Positions 16,521-25,184 of a stretch of DNA of 34,550 nt are shown in pieces; within the stretch, counting starts at the first letter, position 1, and each line of letters opens with the position of its first letter. The notes below the pieces were generated by a model that saw only the letters and a program-made list of their open reading frames with translations, made no database searches and was not told the origin of the DNA. The stretch lies in NCBI GenBank assembly GCA_016789755.1, contig JAEUQG010000286.1, forward strand, positions 1 through 34,550. Direction: 5' to 3'. The translations under genes and the position numbers were made by a program. Source of the DNA: Bryobacterales bacterium (GTDB taxonomy: Bacteria; Acidobacteriota; Terriglobia; Bryobacterales; Bryobacteraceae).

Positions 16521-19075
16521 GCCGGCTTCTCCTCCACCATACGGTCCGTGGGAGTGCCGATACGTTCCCTCGCCAGCCGCCGCGCCGACACGAAGAGGAA
16601 CACGATGAAGGCGGGCACCGGAGGCAGCGCCACCGCCAGCAGTTTGATCGTATTCTGAATCCCGCGAATGGAGTTTTCCATTTCGGATCGCGCCGTCTCA
16701 ATTTGCCGTTGCTTCTCGTCTTCGATCCCTTGCCGCGCCACTGTGAGCCGGCGGTTCTCCACCGATTCCACATTGGAGATCATGATCTGCTTGGCCTGAT
16801 CGTCGATGTCGGCCCGGGCCCGAATCTCGGCCACCGCGCGGTCCAGACGGCCTTGTGCTTCCTTCAGCCGCGCCTCGGCGAAGGCCTCGGCCTCCTGCAT
16901 CTGCTTCAGCCGTTGGTCGTCGTAGTTCTTGGTGCGCGCCTCCACGGCTTCTAATGTGCGATGCCGCGGCCGCCGCTTACGCAACGCGATGAACGACTCA
17001 TCGCCGGCGAGTTGGTCCACGGCATTCAACAGGAACGTCACGTTATCGAAGTTCAGGTTCTCCACGCCGCGCCGCCGCAGTTCGAAGAATTGCTCGCCCA
17101 TGAGGTCGATGTCCGCCGCGACGATGGCGTTCGCGCCCTGAGTCACGCGGAAGGCCAAAACATGTTTGTCCTTGTCTGTTTTATGGTCCGGGTTCTGGTT
17201 AATGGACATCCCGAACATCGAATTCTGCACCAGGTCCTCGAAACGCAGGACGCCGCTTTCCTCCGATGATTCAAGCAGCGGCGCCGCCTTCGTACGCGCA
17301 TCCGTGCGGGCCTTCAACTCACCCGCATACAGCAGCGCCAGTTCCTGCAAGCCGCTGGTTACGGCCTCTTTCTGCTGGAAGCCCTTCGCTCCGATGAAGA
17401 CCACTTCCTTCGGCAGCGACCGCAGTTGCGGATGGGGGTTGTTTCCATCCCACACAATGCGGTTGGTCTGCCAGTTCAAGCCGAGGTGATCGAGCAGCGG
17501 GCGCAGGCTGGCGCTGGTCTCGTTCGGCGCCAGCCCGACGTTGAAGGCAGGCATGGGATCCACCAACAGCAGCAACCCCTTGCCCTTCTTCGTATACTCG
17601 GTGAGGCGCGCCACCTGCGGCACGGTCAACGTATGCGGCAGCGGCGCAATGAGCGTGTCCAGATCGCCCGGGTAATCGGCATCCGGGTTCACTTCGCTCA
17701 CCTCGTACTGCTTCTTCAGTTCCGCCACGATCGCCCAATCGCTCGACTGCTGCTTACGCTCGAAGTCGAAGCCTCCGAACAGCTTCGCCTGCGTCGTCAG
17801 CACCCCGATCCTGCGCCGCTTGGCGCGTGACACCACGCGAATGGACCGCATCAACTCGTACTCCACCGGCAGCCCGCGGTCGAGGAACGGAATGACGAAC
17901 TCCTCGCCGCCGGCGGTGAACACCAACCCGAGGAAGATCTCGTTGAGCGACGAGGACTCCTCGGCCGCGGGCACGCGGAACGGCCTGATGTTGTAGCGTT
18001 CCTGCGCCTCGCGCGCCTGCGGCGTGTACTTCGCCGTCTCGACGATTCGCGTGTGGAGCCGCTCGCCGGCCACGGCATCGAATTCGCGCAGTGTCGAGAT
18101 CAGCGCCCGCCGTACGGGCAGATAGGCGCGCGGCACCTCCGGGCTGAGGTAGGCATGAATGAAGACGGGGCTCTTCGCATCGAGGCTGGCCAGCAGCTTG
18201 CGCGTGTCCGCCGACAGGGAGTGGATCTGCTCGCTGGTGGCGTCGATGCGCAGGTTCGAGTGCGAAGCGATGGTCGCGGCCGCGCCGGCAATGACCAGGG
18301 CCGAGGCAAAGCGCACCAGCACATGGACGGTGAGCCGCGGCGCGCGCGGACCGGTGGGCCAGCGCCTGCGCCCCAGCAACGCCACATTGCTATAGAAGGC
18401 CGCCAAACCCAAGCTCACAAAGTACACCACAGCTCCGGTGGTGATGACACCGGAGGCCAGATCACGGAACTGCTCGACGACGCTCAACCGCTCCAGTACG
18501 CGCTGCGCAGTGCCCTGCAGAATCGCCCCCGCGTAGTTGAGGAACACCGGCGCCGCGGTAAACAGCGCACCCAGGATGAAGGCCACGGTCAGATTGTCGG
18601 TGAGCATGGAGCCGAGCATGGCCACGGCGAGCAGCGAGGCGCCCATCAGCCAGTAGCCGAAGTAGGTGGTCATCATCAATCCCGGGTCGGGCGCGCCGAG
18701 CCAACTCAGCACCGCCACGTGGCTCAACGAGAACAGCAGGCTGACGGTGTAGATGGCGACGGCCGCCAGGTACTTGCCGGCGACGATCTCGAAGTCCGCG
18801 GCGGGCAGGGTGAGCAGCAACTCTTCGGTTCCCTGCCGCTTCTCTTCGGCCCACAGCGCCATGCTGATGGAAGGCAGCAGGAAGATCAGCAGGTAAGGGA
18901 AGTAGGCGTTCAGTTGATCGAGGTTGGCGAGGTTGGTGGCGAAGAACGACTCCTGCCAGAACGCGGCGATGGCGCTGAGGAAGACAAACATCGCGATGAA
19001 CACATAGCCCGTGGGAGTGGAGAAATAGCCGCCCAACTCGCGCGCGAAGACCGATCGAATGACGCAGGTGCGCAT
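16517..19075 (-). CDS. Fused ABC-2 permease and GldG-like subunit
   Basis: The 852-residue protein combines two subunits that are separate in Bacteroidetes. Residues 1 to about 240 are an ABC-2 type permease with six membrane spans, including GGYFSTPTGYVFIAMFVFLS and a segment (EEKRQGTEELLLTLPAADFE) typical of this permease class. From about 260 the chain has another span and then the GldG/ABC_transp_aux domain (IDATSEQIHSLSADTRKLLA; RRRIGVLTTQ; GLLLLVDPMP). Near 720-815 there is a charged coiled coil, and the C-terminus has a final span (VALPPVPAFIVFLFVSARRL). It follows the ATPase gene by three bases and overlaps the DUF4340 gene. The family name comes from gliding motility, but these systems are widespread in non-gliders and the substrate is unknown. 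Confidence 0.9.
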   Translation of the reverse strand: MRTCVIRSVFARELGGYFSTPTGYVFIAMFVFLSAIAAFWQESFFATNLANLDQLNAYFPYLLIFLLPSISMALWAEEKRQGTEELLLTLPAADFEIVAGKYLAAVAIYTVSLLFSLSHVAVLSWLGAPDPGLMMTTYFGYWLMGASLLAVAMLGSMLTDNLTVAFILGALFTAAPVFLNYAGAILQGTAQRVLERLSVVEQFRDLASGVITTGAVVYFVSLGLAAFYSNVALLGRRRWPTGPRAPRLTVHVLVRFASALVIAGAAATIASHSNLRIDATSEQIHSLSADTRKLLASLDAKSPVFIHAYLSPEVPRAYLPVRRALISTLREFDAVAGERLHTRIVETAKYTPQAREAQERYNIRPFRVPAAEESSSLNEIFLGLVFTAGGEEFVIPFLDRGLPVEYELMRSIRVVSRAKRRRIGVLTTQAKLFGGFDFERKQQSSDWAIVAELKKQYEVSEVNPDADYPGDLDTLIAPLPHTLTVPQVARLTEYTKKGKGLLLLVDPMPAFNVGLAPNETSASLRPLLDHLGLNWQTNRIVWDGNNPHPQLRSLPKEVVFIGAKGFQQKEAVTSGLQELALLYAGELKARTDARTKAAPLLESSEESGVLRFEDLVQNSMFGMSINQNPDHKTDKDKHVLAFRVTQGANAIVAADIDLMGEQFFELRRRGVENLNFDNVTFLLNAVDQLAGDESFIALRKRRPRHRTLEAVEARTKNYDDQRLKQMQEAEAFAEARLKEAQGRLDRAVAEIRARADIDDQAKQIMISNVESVENRRLTVARQGIEDEKQRQIETARSEMENSIRGIQNTIKLLAVALPPVPAFIVFLFVSARRLARERIGTPTDRMVEEKPA

Positions 19076-19078
19076 GGC

Positions 19079-19801
19079 TTATTGCTTCGCCTCCTGCCCG
19101 GCGGTGAGCGCGTGGAACGCGGCATCGAGCGATTCCCAGCGTTCGCGCATCGCCGAAGGTTCGCCATCGAAAACGATGCGCCCGCGGTCGATGAATACTA
19201 CGCGGCCGGCCATCGCTTCCACCTCTTGCAGGATGTGGGTGGAAAGCAGGATAGTCTTCTCGCGCCCCAGTTCGCGGATGGTGCGGCGCACCTCGGCGAT
19301 CTGATTGGGATCGAGGCCGGTGGTGGGCTCATCCATGATGAGCACGTCGGGTTCATGGAGCAGCACCTGCGCCATGCCGACGCGCTGCTTGTAGCCTTTG
19401 GAGAGCTTGCGGATCGATTTCTCAATGACGGCTTCGAGCGCGCAGCGCCGCACCACATCGTCGATGCGGCCGCGCAGTTTGGCCCCGGATAGCCCGCGCG
19501 CATGTCCGAAGAAGCGCAACAGGCCGAGGGGAGTCATCTCGGGATAGAGCGGTCCGTTCTCCGGAAGATAGCCGAGCCGCGATAACGCGCCCATGCGGTC
19601 GCGCTCCATGGACAGCCCGGCGATGCGCGCGTCTCCCGAGGTGGGCGTGAGGAAGCCCGTGAGGATCTTCATCGTGGTGGACTTCCCCGCCCCGTTTGGG
19701 CCGAGGAAAGCGCACACCTGTCCCTTGGGAACGGTGAAGGTAACATCCTGAATTGCGGCGAATCGTCCGTAGATCTTGGTGAGGTGCGAAGCCTCGATCA
19801 T
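19079..19801 (-). CDS. ABC transporter ATP-binding protein (GldA-like)
   Basis: This 240-residue ATPase has Walker A GPNGAGKST, a Q-loop region near GYLPENGPLYP, signature LSKGYKQRVGMAQ, Walker B VLIMDEPTTGLD and the H-loop histidine in ILLSTHIL. It begins MIEASHLTKIYGRF at 19801; the longer open frame upstream runs through the divergent ggt gene and is not coding. The C-terminal tail resembles ABC-2 exporter ATPases (GRIVFDGEPS). It heads an operon with the fused permease-GldG and DUF4340 genes and should energise that exporter. A perfect 8+8 dyad (19820-19838) lies just upstream, and a TAATAT -10-like hexamer at 19840-19845 suits this strand. Confidence 0.95.
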   Translation of the reverse strand: MIEASHLTKIYGRFAAIQDVTFTVPKGQVCAFLGPNGAGKSTTMKILTGFLTPTSGDARIAGLSMERDRMGALSRLGYLPENGPLYPEMTPLGLLRFFGHARGLSGAKLRGRIDDVVRRCALEAVIEKSIRKLSKGYKQRVGMAQVLLHEPDVLIMDEPTTGLDPNQIAEVRRTIRELGREKTILLSTHILQEVEAMAGRVVFIDRGRIVFDGEPSAMRERWESLDAAFHALTAGQEAKQ

Positions 19802-19819
19802 CGGAGTACAGTCAGCAGC

Positions 19820-19838
19820 GGCCATAGCTCCTATGGCC
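19820..19838. promoter_or_regulatory. Perfect dyad between the ABC operon and ggt
   Basis: GGCCATAG-CTC-CTATGGCC is an 8-base inverted repeat with a 3-base centre in the 58-base divergent spacer. It sits next to a minus-strand TAATAT (19840-19845), where it would cover the ABC operon start point. It is a candidate operator, or a hairpin in the 5' leader. Confidence 0.4.
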
Positions 19839-19859
19839 CATATTACACTAAAGTTTTCG

Positions 19860-21521
19860 ATGTTTCCGCAAAGACTCATGCTCTGGCTCGCTTTGTGCGC
19901 GCTCCCCGGCGCGGCGCAGGAGGTGTCGCAAAGCGGCCTGCAACTGGAGGGCGCGCGGCCCATGGTCAGCCAGCCTTTGCGCAGCGCAAAGGCGATGGTG
20001 GCGAGCGTCCACGAACTGGCCACGCAAGCGGGGATCGACATTCTGCACAAGGGCGGCAACGCCGTGGACGCGGCCGTGGCCGTGGGCTTCGTGTTGGGAG
20101 TGGTGCATCCGGAGGCGGGCAACCTCGGCGGCAGCGGCTACATGCTGCTGCGCACGAAGGACGGCAAGGTGCATGCCATCGACTACGCCGGCACTGCCCC
20201 GGGAGCAGCGCGGCCCGGAATGTTCCGGAACACGAAGGAGGCGAATGTCGGCTACCGCTCCATCGCGGTGCCGGGCACGCCCGCGGGGCTTGGCCTGGCG
20301 CATGAGAAGTTCGGACGCTTGAAGTGGGCGCAGGTGATCGAGCCGGCTTACCGGCTGGCGAAGAGCGGCTTCCCGGCCTCGCACCGGCTGGAGTTGATCC
20401 TCAAGCTGCAAGTGCCCGTGATGAAGGACTTCCACGAGTCGGCGAAGGTCTTCCTGCATGGAGCGGACAAGCCGCTGCTGCAAGGCGAGAACGTAGTGCA
20501 ACGCGAGTTGGCTGAGACCATCCGCCGGATGCAGCGCAAGGGCTGGCGCGAGTTCTACGAAGGCGACACCGCGTTGCGCATCGCCGCCGATATGAAGTCG
20601 CATGGCGGCCTCATCACCGCCGAGGACATGAAGGCGTATGAGGCGAAGCTGACCGAGCCGCTGGAAGTAACATTTCGCGGGCATCCTGTTTTAACGATGC
20701 CGCTCAGCTCGAGCGGCGGCATCGCCATGTCGGTGATCCTCAACGTGCTGGACCAGTATCCGATGCAGGTGGGCATGGAAGGCTCGGCGGCATCGCGGCA
20801 CCTGCTGGTGGAGGCGATGCGGCGGGGCTTTGCGGCGCGCGACCGCGCATTTCGCGAGGGCGGAGAGCTTGTTCCAAAGCTACTGAGCAAGGCCTATGCC
20901 AAGGAGATCGTGGCAAACCTGGCGCTGGACCGCGCGACGAACATGAGCAGCGCGGCAAACGGCGAGTCGCCGGACACGACGCACTTCACGGTGATCGACG
21001 CGGAAGGCAACATCGTCACCAACACCTACACGCTGAGCGGCTTCTTTGGCTCGCAGGCGGTGATGGCGGGAACGGGCGTGCTGATGAACAACCACATGTC
21101 GGTGTTCTCCAACCGCGCGGGCTCGCACAACTCGATCGCGCCGGGGCGGCGGTATCAATCGACGATGGCGCCCACCATCGTGCTGCATCCGGACCGCAGC
21201 CCGTGGGTCGCGCTGGGCACTCCGGGGGGCGGCACCATTCCGAGCACCATCGCGCAGGTGATCGTCAATCTGATCGACTTCAAGATGTCGCTGCGCGATG
21301 CGGTGGAGTTCCCGCGGGTGCATTTCCAGGGCTCGCAAGTGGACTCCGAACCGGCGGGGCTGGTGTTCGATGTCGCCGAGAAGCTGCGGGCGATGGGGCA
21401 CAAGCTGAATCCGAAACTGCGGTCGCAGGGCGACGTGAGCGCCATCGCGATCGAAGAGAAGACCGGGTGGCGCGTTGGGTGGGCCGACGGACGCCGCGGC
21501 GGGATCGTGAAAGGATATTGA
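19860..21521 (+). CDS. ggt: Gamma-glutamyltransferase, secreted
   Basis: The 553-residue protein splits gamma-glutamyl bonds in glutathione and related compounds. It is made as a precursor that cleaves itself before the catalytic threonine. That residue is Thr373 in SPDTTHFTVIDAEG. Other hallmarks are HKGGNAVDAAVAVGFVLGVV, GNLGGSGYM, PGTPAGLGLAHEKFG and the C-terminal LGTPGGGTIPSTIAQ. The start at 19860 gives a signal peptide (MFPQRLMLWLALCALPGAAQ); in-frame ATGs upstream would lack one at the N-terminus. The small-subunit loop reads QSTMAPTI instead of the usual SSMSPT, a known variation. The stop overlaps the next gene's start (TGATG), so the two are coupled. Confidence 0.93.
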   Translation: MFPQRLMLWLALCALPGAAQEVSQSGLQLEGARPMVSQPLRSAKAMVASVHELATQAGIDILHKGGNAVDAAVAVGFVLGVVHPEAGNLGGSGYMLLRTKDGKVHAIDYAGTAPGAARPGMFRNTKEANVGYRSIAVPGTPAGLGLAHEKFGRLKWAQVIEPAYRLAKSGFPASHRLELILKLQVPVMKDFHESAKVFLHGADKPLLQGENVVQRELAETIRRMQRKGWREFYEGDTALRIAADMKSHGGLITAEDMKAYEAKLTEPLEVTFRGHPVLTMPLSSSGGIAMSVILNVLDQYPMQVGMEGSAASRHLLVEAMRRGFAARDRAFREGGELVPKLLSKAYAKEIVANLALDRATNMSSAANGESPDTTHFTVIDAEGNIVTNTYTLSGFFGSQAVMAGTGVLMNNHMSVFSNRAGSHNSIAPGRRYQSTMAPTIVLHPDRSPWVALGTPGGGTIPSTIAQVIVNLIDFKMSLRDAVEFPRVHFQGSQVDSEPAGLVFDVAEKLRAMGHKLNPKLRSQGDVSAIAIEEKTGWRVGWADGRRGGIVKGY

Positions 21522-22918
21522 TGCAACTTCCGATTGCACTGGCCGCCGCGGTCATCGCCATTCAGGATGTGTCGGTGATCGACGTCATCAAGGGCAAAGC
21601 GATGCCGGCGAAGACGGTGATTGTGAAAGACGGCAAGGTGGCCGATATTGTGGGCCGGGCCCCGCGCAACGCGACGCTGGTGGTGGACGGCAAGGGTAAA
21701 TTTCTCATTCCCGGGCTGTGGGACATGCATGTCCACATTCGCGGCGGGGTGGAATCGATTCCGGACAATGAAACATTTCTCAAGCTTTATGTTGCTAACG
21801 GAGTGACGTACGTGCGGGAGATGGGCGGGGACATTCCGGAGACGGTGTTTGCCTGGCGCAAGGAGATTGAAGAAGGCAAGCGCACGGGGCCGCATCTGTT
21901 CACCAGCGGCCCGAAGCTGGATGGTCCGAAGCCGTCGTGGCCCGGGTCGATTCCGGTAGCGAACGCGGAAGAAGGGCGGCAGGCGGTGCGCAAGCTGCAC
22001 CTGATGGGCGCGGACTTCGTGAAGGTGTACTTCGACTACATAGAAGCGCCGGTGCTGCGGGCCATCGCCGAGGAAGCCGAGAAGTGGAAGATGCCTGTAG
22101 CGGGGCATTTCGCCCGCAATCTCACCATTCGCGAACAGGTGGAGGCCGGCATCCGCGACGGGCAGCACGCCCGGTTCTATCTCTTGCAGGGAAGCTGCAC
22201 GGATGAGCGCTATGTCGCCCGCGAGTTCATCAAGCGCCGCAATTCGGAGAAACCGATGGGCTTCGATGAGTGGACGAAGAAGCTGATGGAGGAGTTCAAC
22301 CCGGCGCAGGAACGTTCGCTGATCGGCATGCTGGTGGACAACAAGGCGTGGTTCACGCCGACGCTGGCGGTGGGCGCGGCGGGACTCACCGTGGGCATGC
22401 GGACGTACCACGACGACCCGCGTGCGAAGTACATTCCGGCGAACATCTGGAAGAGTTGGGATCCGGCGTCGGGAATCAGGAAAGCTCCTTCGGACGAAGT
22501 GCGCAGCCTGCGTGCGCTGGTGCAGCGCAAGGGACTGGAGTTCATTCCCAAGATGCGCGATGCGGGCGTGCCTTTGCTGGCGGGCACGGACACGGGCTTC
22601 GCCAACAACTACATGTTTCCCGGATGGAGCCTGCACGATGAGATCTCGCTAATGCGGGAGGCGGGGCTGACGAACTTCGAGGCATTGCAGACAGCGACCA
22701 TCAATCCGGTGCGCTACTTCAAGCTGGAGAAGACGCACGGGACCATTGCCCGCGATAAGGCGGCGGACCTGGTGATGATCGACGGGAACCCGCTGGTGGA
22801 TATCCGCAACACGGCGAAGATCTCGGGAGTGATGGTGAACGGCAAGTGGTACGGGAAGGCGGATCTGGACAAGTTGCTGGGCGAGGCGGCGCGGGAGGCG
22901 GCTATTTCAAGGAAATGA
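21521..22918 (+). CDS. Amidohydrolase of the imidazolonepropionase-like family
   Basis: The 465-residue metal-dependent hydrolase has the HxH metal pair His70/His72 (GLWDMHVH), a lysine-containing strand DFVKVYFDY, a histidine in MPVAGHFARN and the conserved aspartate in LAGTDTGFAN. The C-terminus has LQTATINPVRYF and ADLVMIDGNPL, both standard for this branch, which includes prolidase-like and secreted amidohydrolases. The hydrophobic N-terminus (MQLPIALAAAVIAIQD) is short and could be a weak signal peptide. It overlaps the ggt stop by one base; together they suggest breakdown of peptides or gamma-glutamyl conjugates. The last 17 bases overlap the convergent gene at 22902. Confidence 0.9.
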   Translation: MQLPIALAAAVIAIQDVSVIDVIKGKAMPAKTVIVKDGKVADIVGRAPRNATLVVDGKGKFLIPGLWDMHVHIRGGVESIPDNETFLKLYVANGVTYVREMGGDIPETVFAWRKEIEEGKRTGPHLFTSGPKLDGPKPSWPGSIPVANAEEGRQAVRKLHLMGADFVKVYFDYIEAPVLRAIAEEAEKWKMPVAGHFARNLTIREQVEAGIRDGQHARFYLLQGSCTDERYVAREFIKRRNSEKPMGFDEWTKKLMEEFNPAQERSLIGMLVDNKAWFTPTLAVGAAGLTVGMRTYHDDPRAKYIPANIWKSWDPASGIRKAPSDEVRSLRALVQRKGLEFIPKMRDAGVPLLAGTDTGFANNYMFPGWSLHDEISLMREAGLTNFEALQTATINPVRYFKLEKTHGTIARDKAADLVMIDGNPLVDIRNTAKISGVMVNGKWYGKADLDKLLGEAAREAAISRK

Positions 22919-23564
22919 CGGCTTCGCCGGCGGGGCCGCTGTAGAGGAGTTCCACCTTTTTGAACGATTCGGCTTTGCCCTTTTGAGCGAAGTAGAGATA
23001 GCCGCGGCGGGGCTTGGAGACGGGACCTTCCTCGATGGCGGCGGATACAACAATTTCGTCGGGTTTTGTTTTGGGGGCCCGGTCGCGTTCGAGTCCGGAG
23101 CGGTCTTCGGGAACCGGGGCCGTGGGCGGCTTGGGGAGACGATTGCGGGCGGAAGGATCGCCGGGGAAGCGCTCGCTTTGACGCGGGCGGCCGAGGATGA
23201 CTCCGGTATTGCCGGCTCCGCCGGAGGCTTCGAGGTTCGGGCGCATTTCCCAATCGTCGTATTTGAGCGACGCCGCGACCATGCCGGGCGTCTGGGGAAA
23301 GATGGGGGACTTTCTGCCGTTGATGCGCAGAGTGAAGTGCTGATGGGAGAGGACGAACTCTTCGCGCGCGTTGGGGTAAACGGCAAGTTCCACGATCAAG
23401 TAATCGCGGACGACGACGTTGCCGCCGGGGTGCATGACGGAGCGCACCATGTACTCTGCGCCGATGGAGGCCTTGGGCGTTACGGCATGCGAGGGCCAAT
23501 CGGCGGCTTTGTTGCGATCCTGCGCGGGAAGCGTGACGGCGAGCAGGAACAGCAGGTAATGCAT
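22902..23564 (-). CDS. Secreted protein of unknown function
   Basis: The 220-residue protein begins with a short signal peptide (MHYLLFLLAVTLPAQ). A beta-rich part follows (residues about 30-100; GGNVVVRDYLIVELAVYPN, LSHQHFTLRINGRK), then a Gly/Pro/Arg-rich, probably disordered linker (about 110-165), and a beta-rich end (PRRGYLYFAQKGKAESFKKV). Genes of this kind occur in acidobacterial genomes, but I do not recognise a named domain. It lies six bases after the ceramidase-like gene on the same strand, so the two are probably co-transcribed. Its stop region overlaps the amidohydrolase end by 17 bases. Confidence 0.75.
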   Translation of the reverse strand: MHYLLFLLAVTLPAQDRNKAADWPSHAVTPKASIGAEYMVRSVMHPGGNVVVRDYLIVELAVYPNAREEFVLSHQHFTLRINGRKSPIFPQTPGMVAASLKYDDWEMRPNLEASGGAGNTGVILGRPRQSERFPGDPSARNRLPKPPTAPVPEDRSGLERDRAPKTKPDEIVVSAAIEEGPVSKPRRGYLYFAQKGKAESFKKVELLYSGPAGEAVISLK

Positions 23565-23570
23565 ATAGGA

Positions 23571-25064
23571 TCAGCGTAGCGCAGGGAAGAGCGCGGAGGT
23601 CTCTTTGATCAGCTTTTCGGCGGCTCCGGCGCCGTAGGGGGTGCGTTCGACTTCGTAGCCGCCATGCTGGTATTCATCGGCGACGGGCATGTAGTCGCCT
23701 CCTTTGCCGGTGCTGTAGCCGCAGAACATCGTAATGGGGAAAGGCGAGGCCTTTTTGATGGCGGCGCCGATGCCGCTGAAGGGTTCGCCGGGCATGGCGA
23801 CGATGGCCATGTCGCCGATGCGGAGGATCTGCACATCCACTTCGACGGGATTGGCGTCGTAGGGTTTGCGCCACTTAGTGAGCAGGTCATGGAAGCGGCG
23901 CCAACGGGCCTCAGCCTGATGCTTCTGCCATGGATCGCCCGAGGCCCGGGCGGGGCCGAGTTGCTTTTCGGCCTGGGCGACGCGTGTCGCCATATCGTCG
24001 ATTTCCTTGGGCGTATAGCGACGCGGCGGAAGTTGGAGGGTCTTGTAGACGAACTTGACGGTGGAGTCACGCGGACCTTGCACACGCCAGGGTGTCTTGG
24101 CGGCGAAGGCGGTAGATTCGACGTAGCCTTCGAATTTCGGCGCGCGCTTCGTGGTTTCGATCTGCATGGCGAGCGCAGCGGCTTGCAGCCCGAGCGTCAT
24201 TCCGAGGCGGTGGGCGACGCTGATGTCTCCGGTGCCCCATTCGATGGGGCCCTGATCGCCGGCGGCGCCTTGGAAGAAGAGCGCGGTTGCTCCGGGCATA
24301 GCCTGCTCGACGGCTTTGCGGGTCATGCCGACCCAATCGGGGCTGATGAGTTTGTTCTCGTAGGTGAGCACGATGCCGTGGCATTGGAAGTTGACGAGCA
24401 CCGCGTAGGGCTTGCCGTTGGCGTCGTCGATGCGGATGACGACGAGTTCGCGATCGACGGGCGCGGTTTCATTGCGGCCGACGGCGGGGGGACCGTCCTT
24501 GGTGGCGCGCATGCGGCGGTTGATATTGATGGTGCCAACACCTTTCGCACCGTAGGCATGCACCGGGCGGAGGTTTTTGTTGGCTTCGACCACGACGTTG
24601 ACAATGCGGCCGGCGAGGAAGCTCTGGTAATCGGCCATCATCTTTTCATAAGGGGCGGGATCGACGTTGAGGGGGCCTTTGTCGCGTTGAAACATGGGGC
24701 CGGCATGGGTGTGAGTGGCGGCGAGGCGGACGTGAGAGGGAGGGACGCCGATGGCTTGGGCGGCGCGTTCGACGATGGGTTGCATGCCGTTGACGAGCAG
24801 GGTGTCGATGTCGACCATGGCGAATTTCTGTTTGCCGTCGGAGAGGACGAGGGCGGTGACGATCATTCCAGCGGGATCGACGCCGACGGCCTCGACGTGC
24901 GTTTGCGAGCCCCAATTGAGGTGCGGGATTCCGGCGGGGGGAGTGATGCCGGCGCGGGCGACACCGGCATGGAGGCCGGAGGGTTTGGCGTTCTTCGCCG
25001 TGTGTTCGACGACGTCGGCGGTCAGCAGGGAGTGTGTGCACAGGAGAAAGACGAGGGTCCGCAT
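23571..25064 (-). CDS. Neutral/alkaline ceramidase-like secreted hydrolase
   Basis: The 497-residue protein has a signal peptide (MRTLVFLLCTHSLLTA) and the N-terminal domain of neutral ceramidases. The zinc-binding motif is ATHTHAGP with His118 and His120, and a further ligand is likely His229 in FQCHGIVL. ININRRM and QGAAGDQGP (265-273) are also family hallmarks. Neutral ceramidases cut the amide bond of ceramides; this member is shorter than the roughly 650-residue enzymes and seems to lack the C-terminal Ig-like domain, so its real substrate may be another amide or ester. The longer open frame upstream of 25064 crosses the divergent gene and is not coding. The region before the ATG lacks a good ribosome-binding site. 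Confidence 0.85.
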   Translation of the reverse strand: MRTLVFLLCTHSLLTADVVEHTAKNAKPSGLHAGVARAGITPPAGIPHLNWGSQTHVEAVGVDPAGMIVTALVLSDGKQKFAMVDIDTLLVNGMQPIVERAAQAIGVPPSHVRLAATHTHAGPMFQRDKGPLNVDPAPYEKMMADYQSFLAGRIVNVVVEANKNLRPVHAYGAKGVGTININRRMRATKDGPPAVGRNETAPVDRELVVIRIDDANGKPYAVLVNFQCHGIVLTYENKLISPDWVGMTRKAVEQAMPGATALFFQGAAGDQGPIEWGTGDISVAHRLGMTLGLQAAALAMQIETTKRAPKFEGYVESTAFAAKTPWRVQGPRDSTVKFVYKTLQLPPRRYTPKEIDDMATRVAQAEKQLGPARASGDPWQKHQAEARWRRFHDLLTKWRKPYDANPVEVDVQILRIGDMAIVAMPGEPFSGIGAAIKKASPFPITMFCGYSTGKGGDYMPVADEYQHGGYEVERTPYGAGAAEKLIKETSALFPALR

Positions 25065-25085
25065 GAGGAGGATTATCTCTTGTTT

Positions 25086-25106
25086 CGAATTGCCACATCC
25101 AATTCG
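25086..25106. promoter_or_regulatory. 21-bp dyad between the ceramidase-like and DUF4331 genes
   Basis: CGAATTG, seven bases, CAATTCG form a perfect 7+7 inverted repeat in the 120-base divergent spacer. Its size and position suit a dimeric regulator serving either or both genes. A TTGTCA -35-like hexamer at 25123-25128 has no clear -10 partner. Confidence 0.4.
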
Positions 25107-25184
25107 CGGGGTGCTCTCGTACTTGTCAATGAGTTTCAGAACATTCCAACAACTGAAGTCAAGACAAGTGAGAGGACAATAGCT

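Noticed and set aside
18053..19492. 479-codon + strand open frame opposite the permease and ATPase genes
   Set aside because: It crosses the boundary of two real genes and is Arg/Gln/Gly-rich low-complexity.
23664..25184. Long 5' extension of the DUF4331 frame
   Set aside because: It is antisense to the ceramidase-like gene, and a signal peptide plus ribosome-binding site define the start at 25185.
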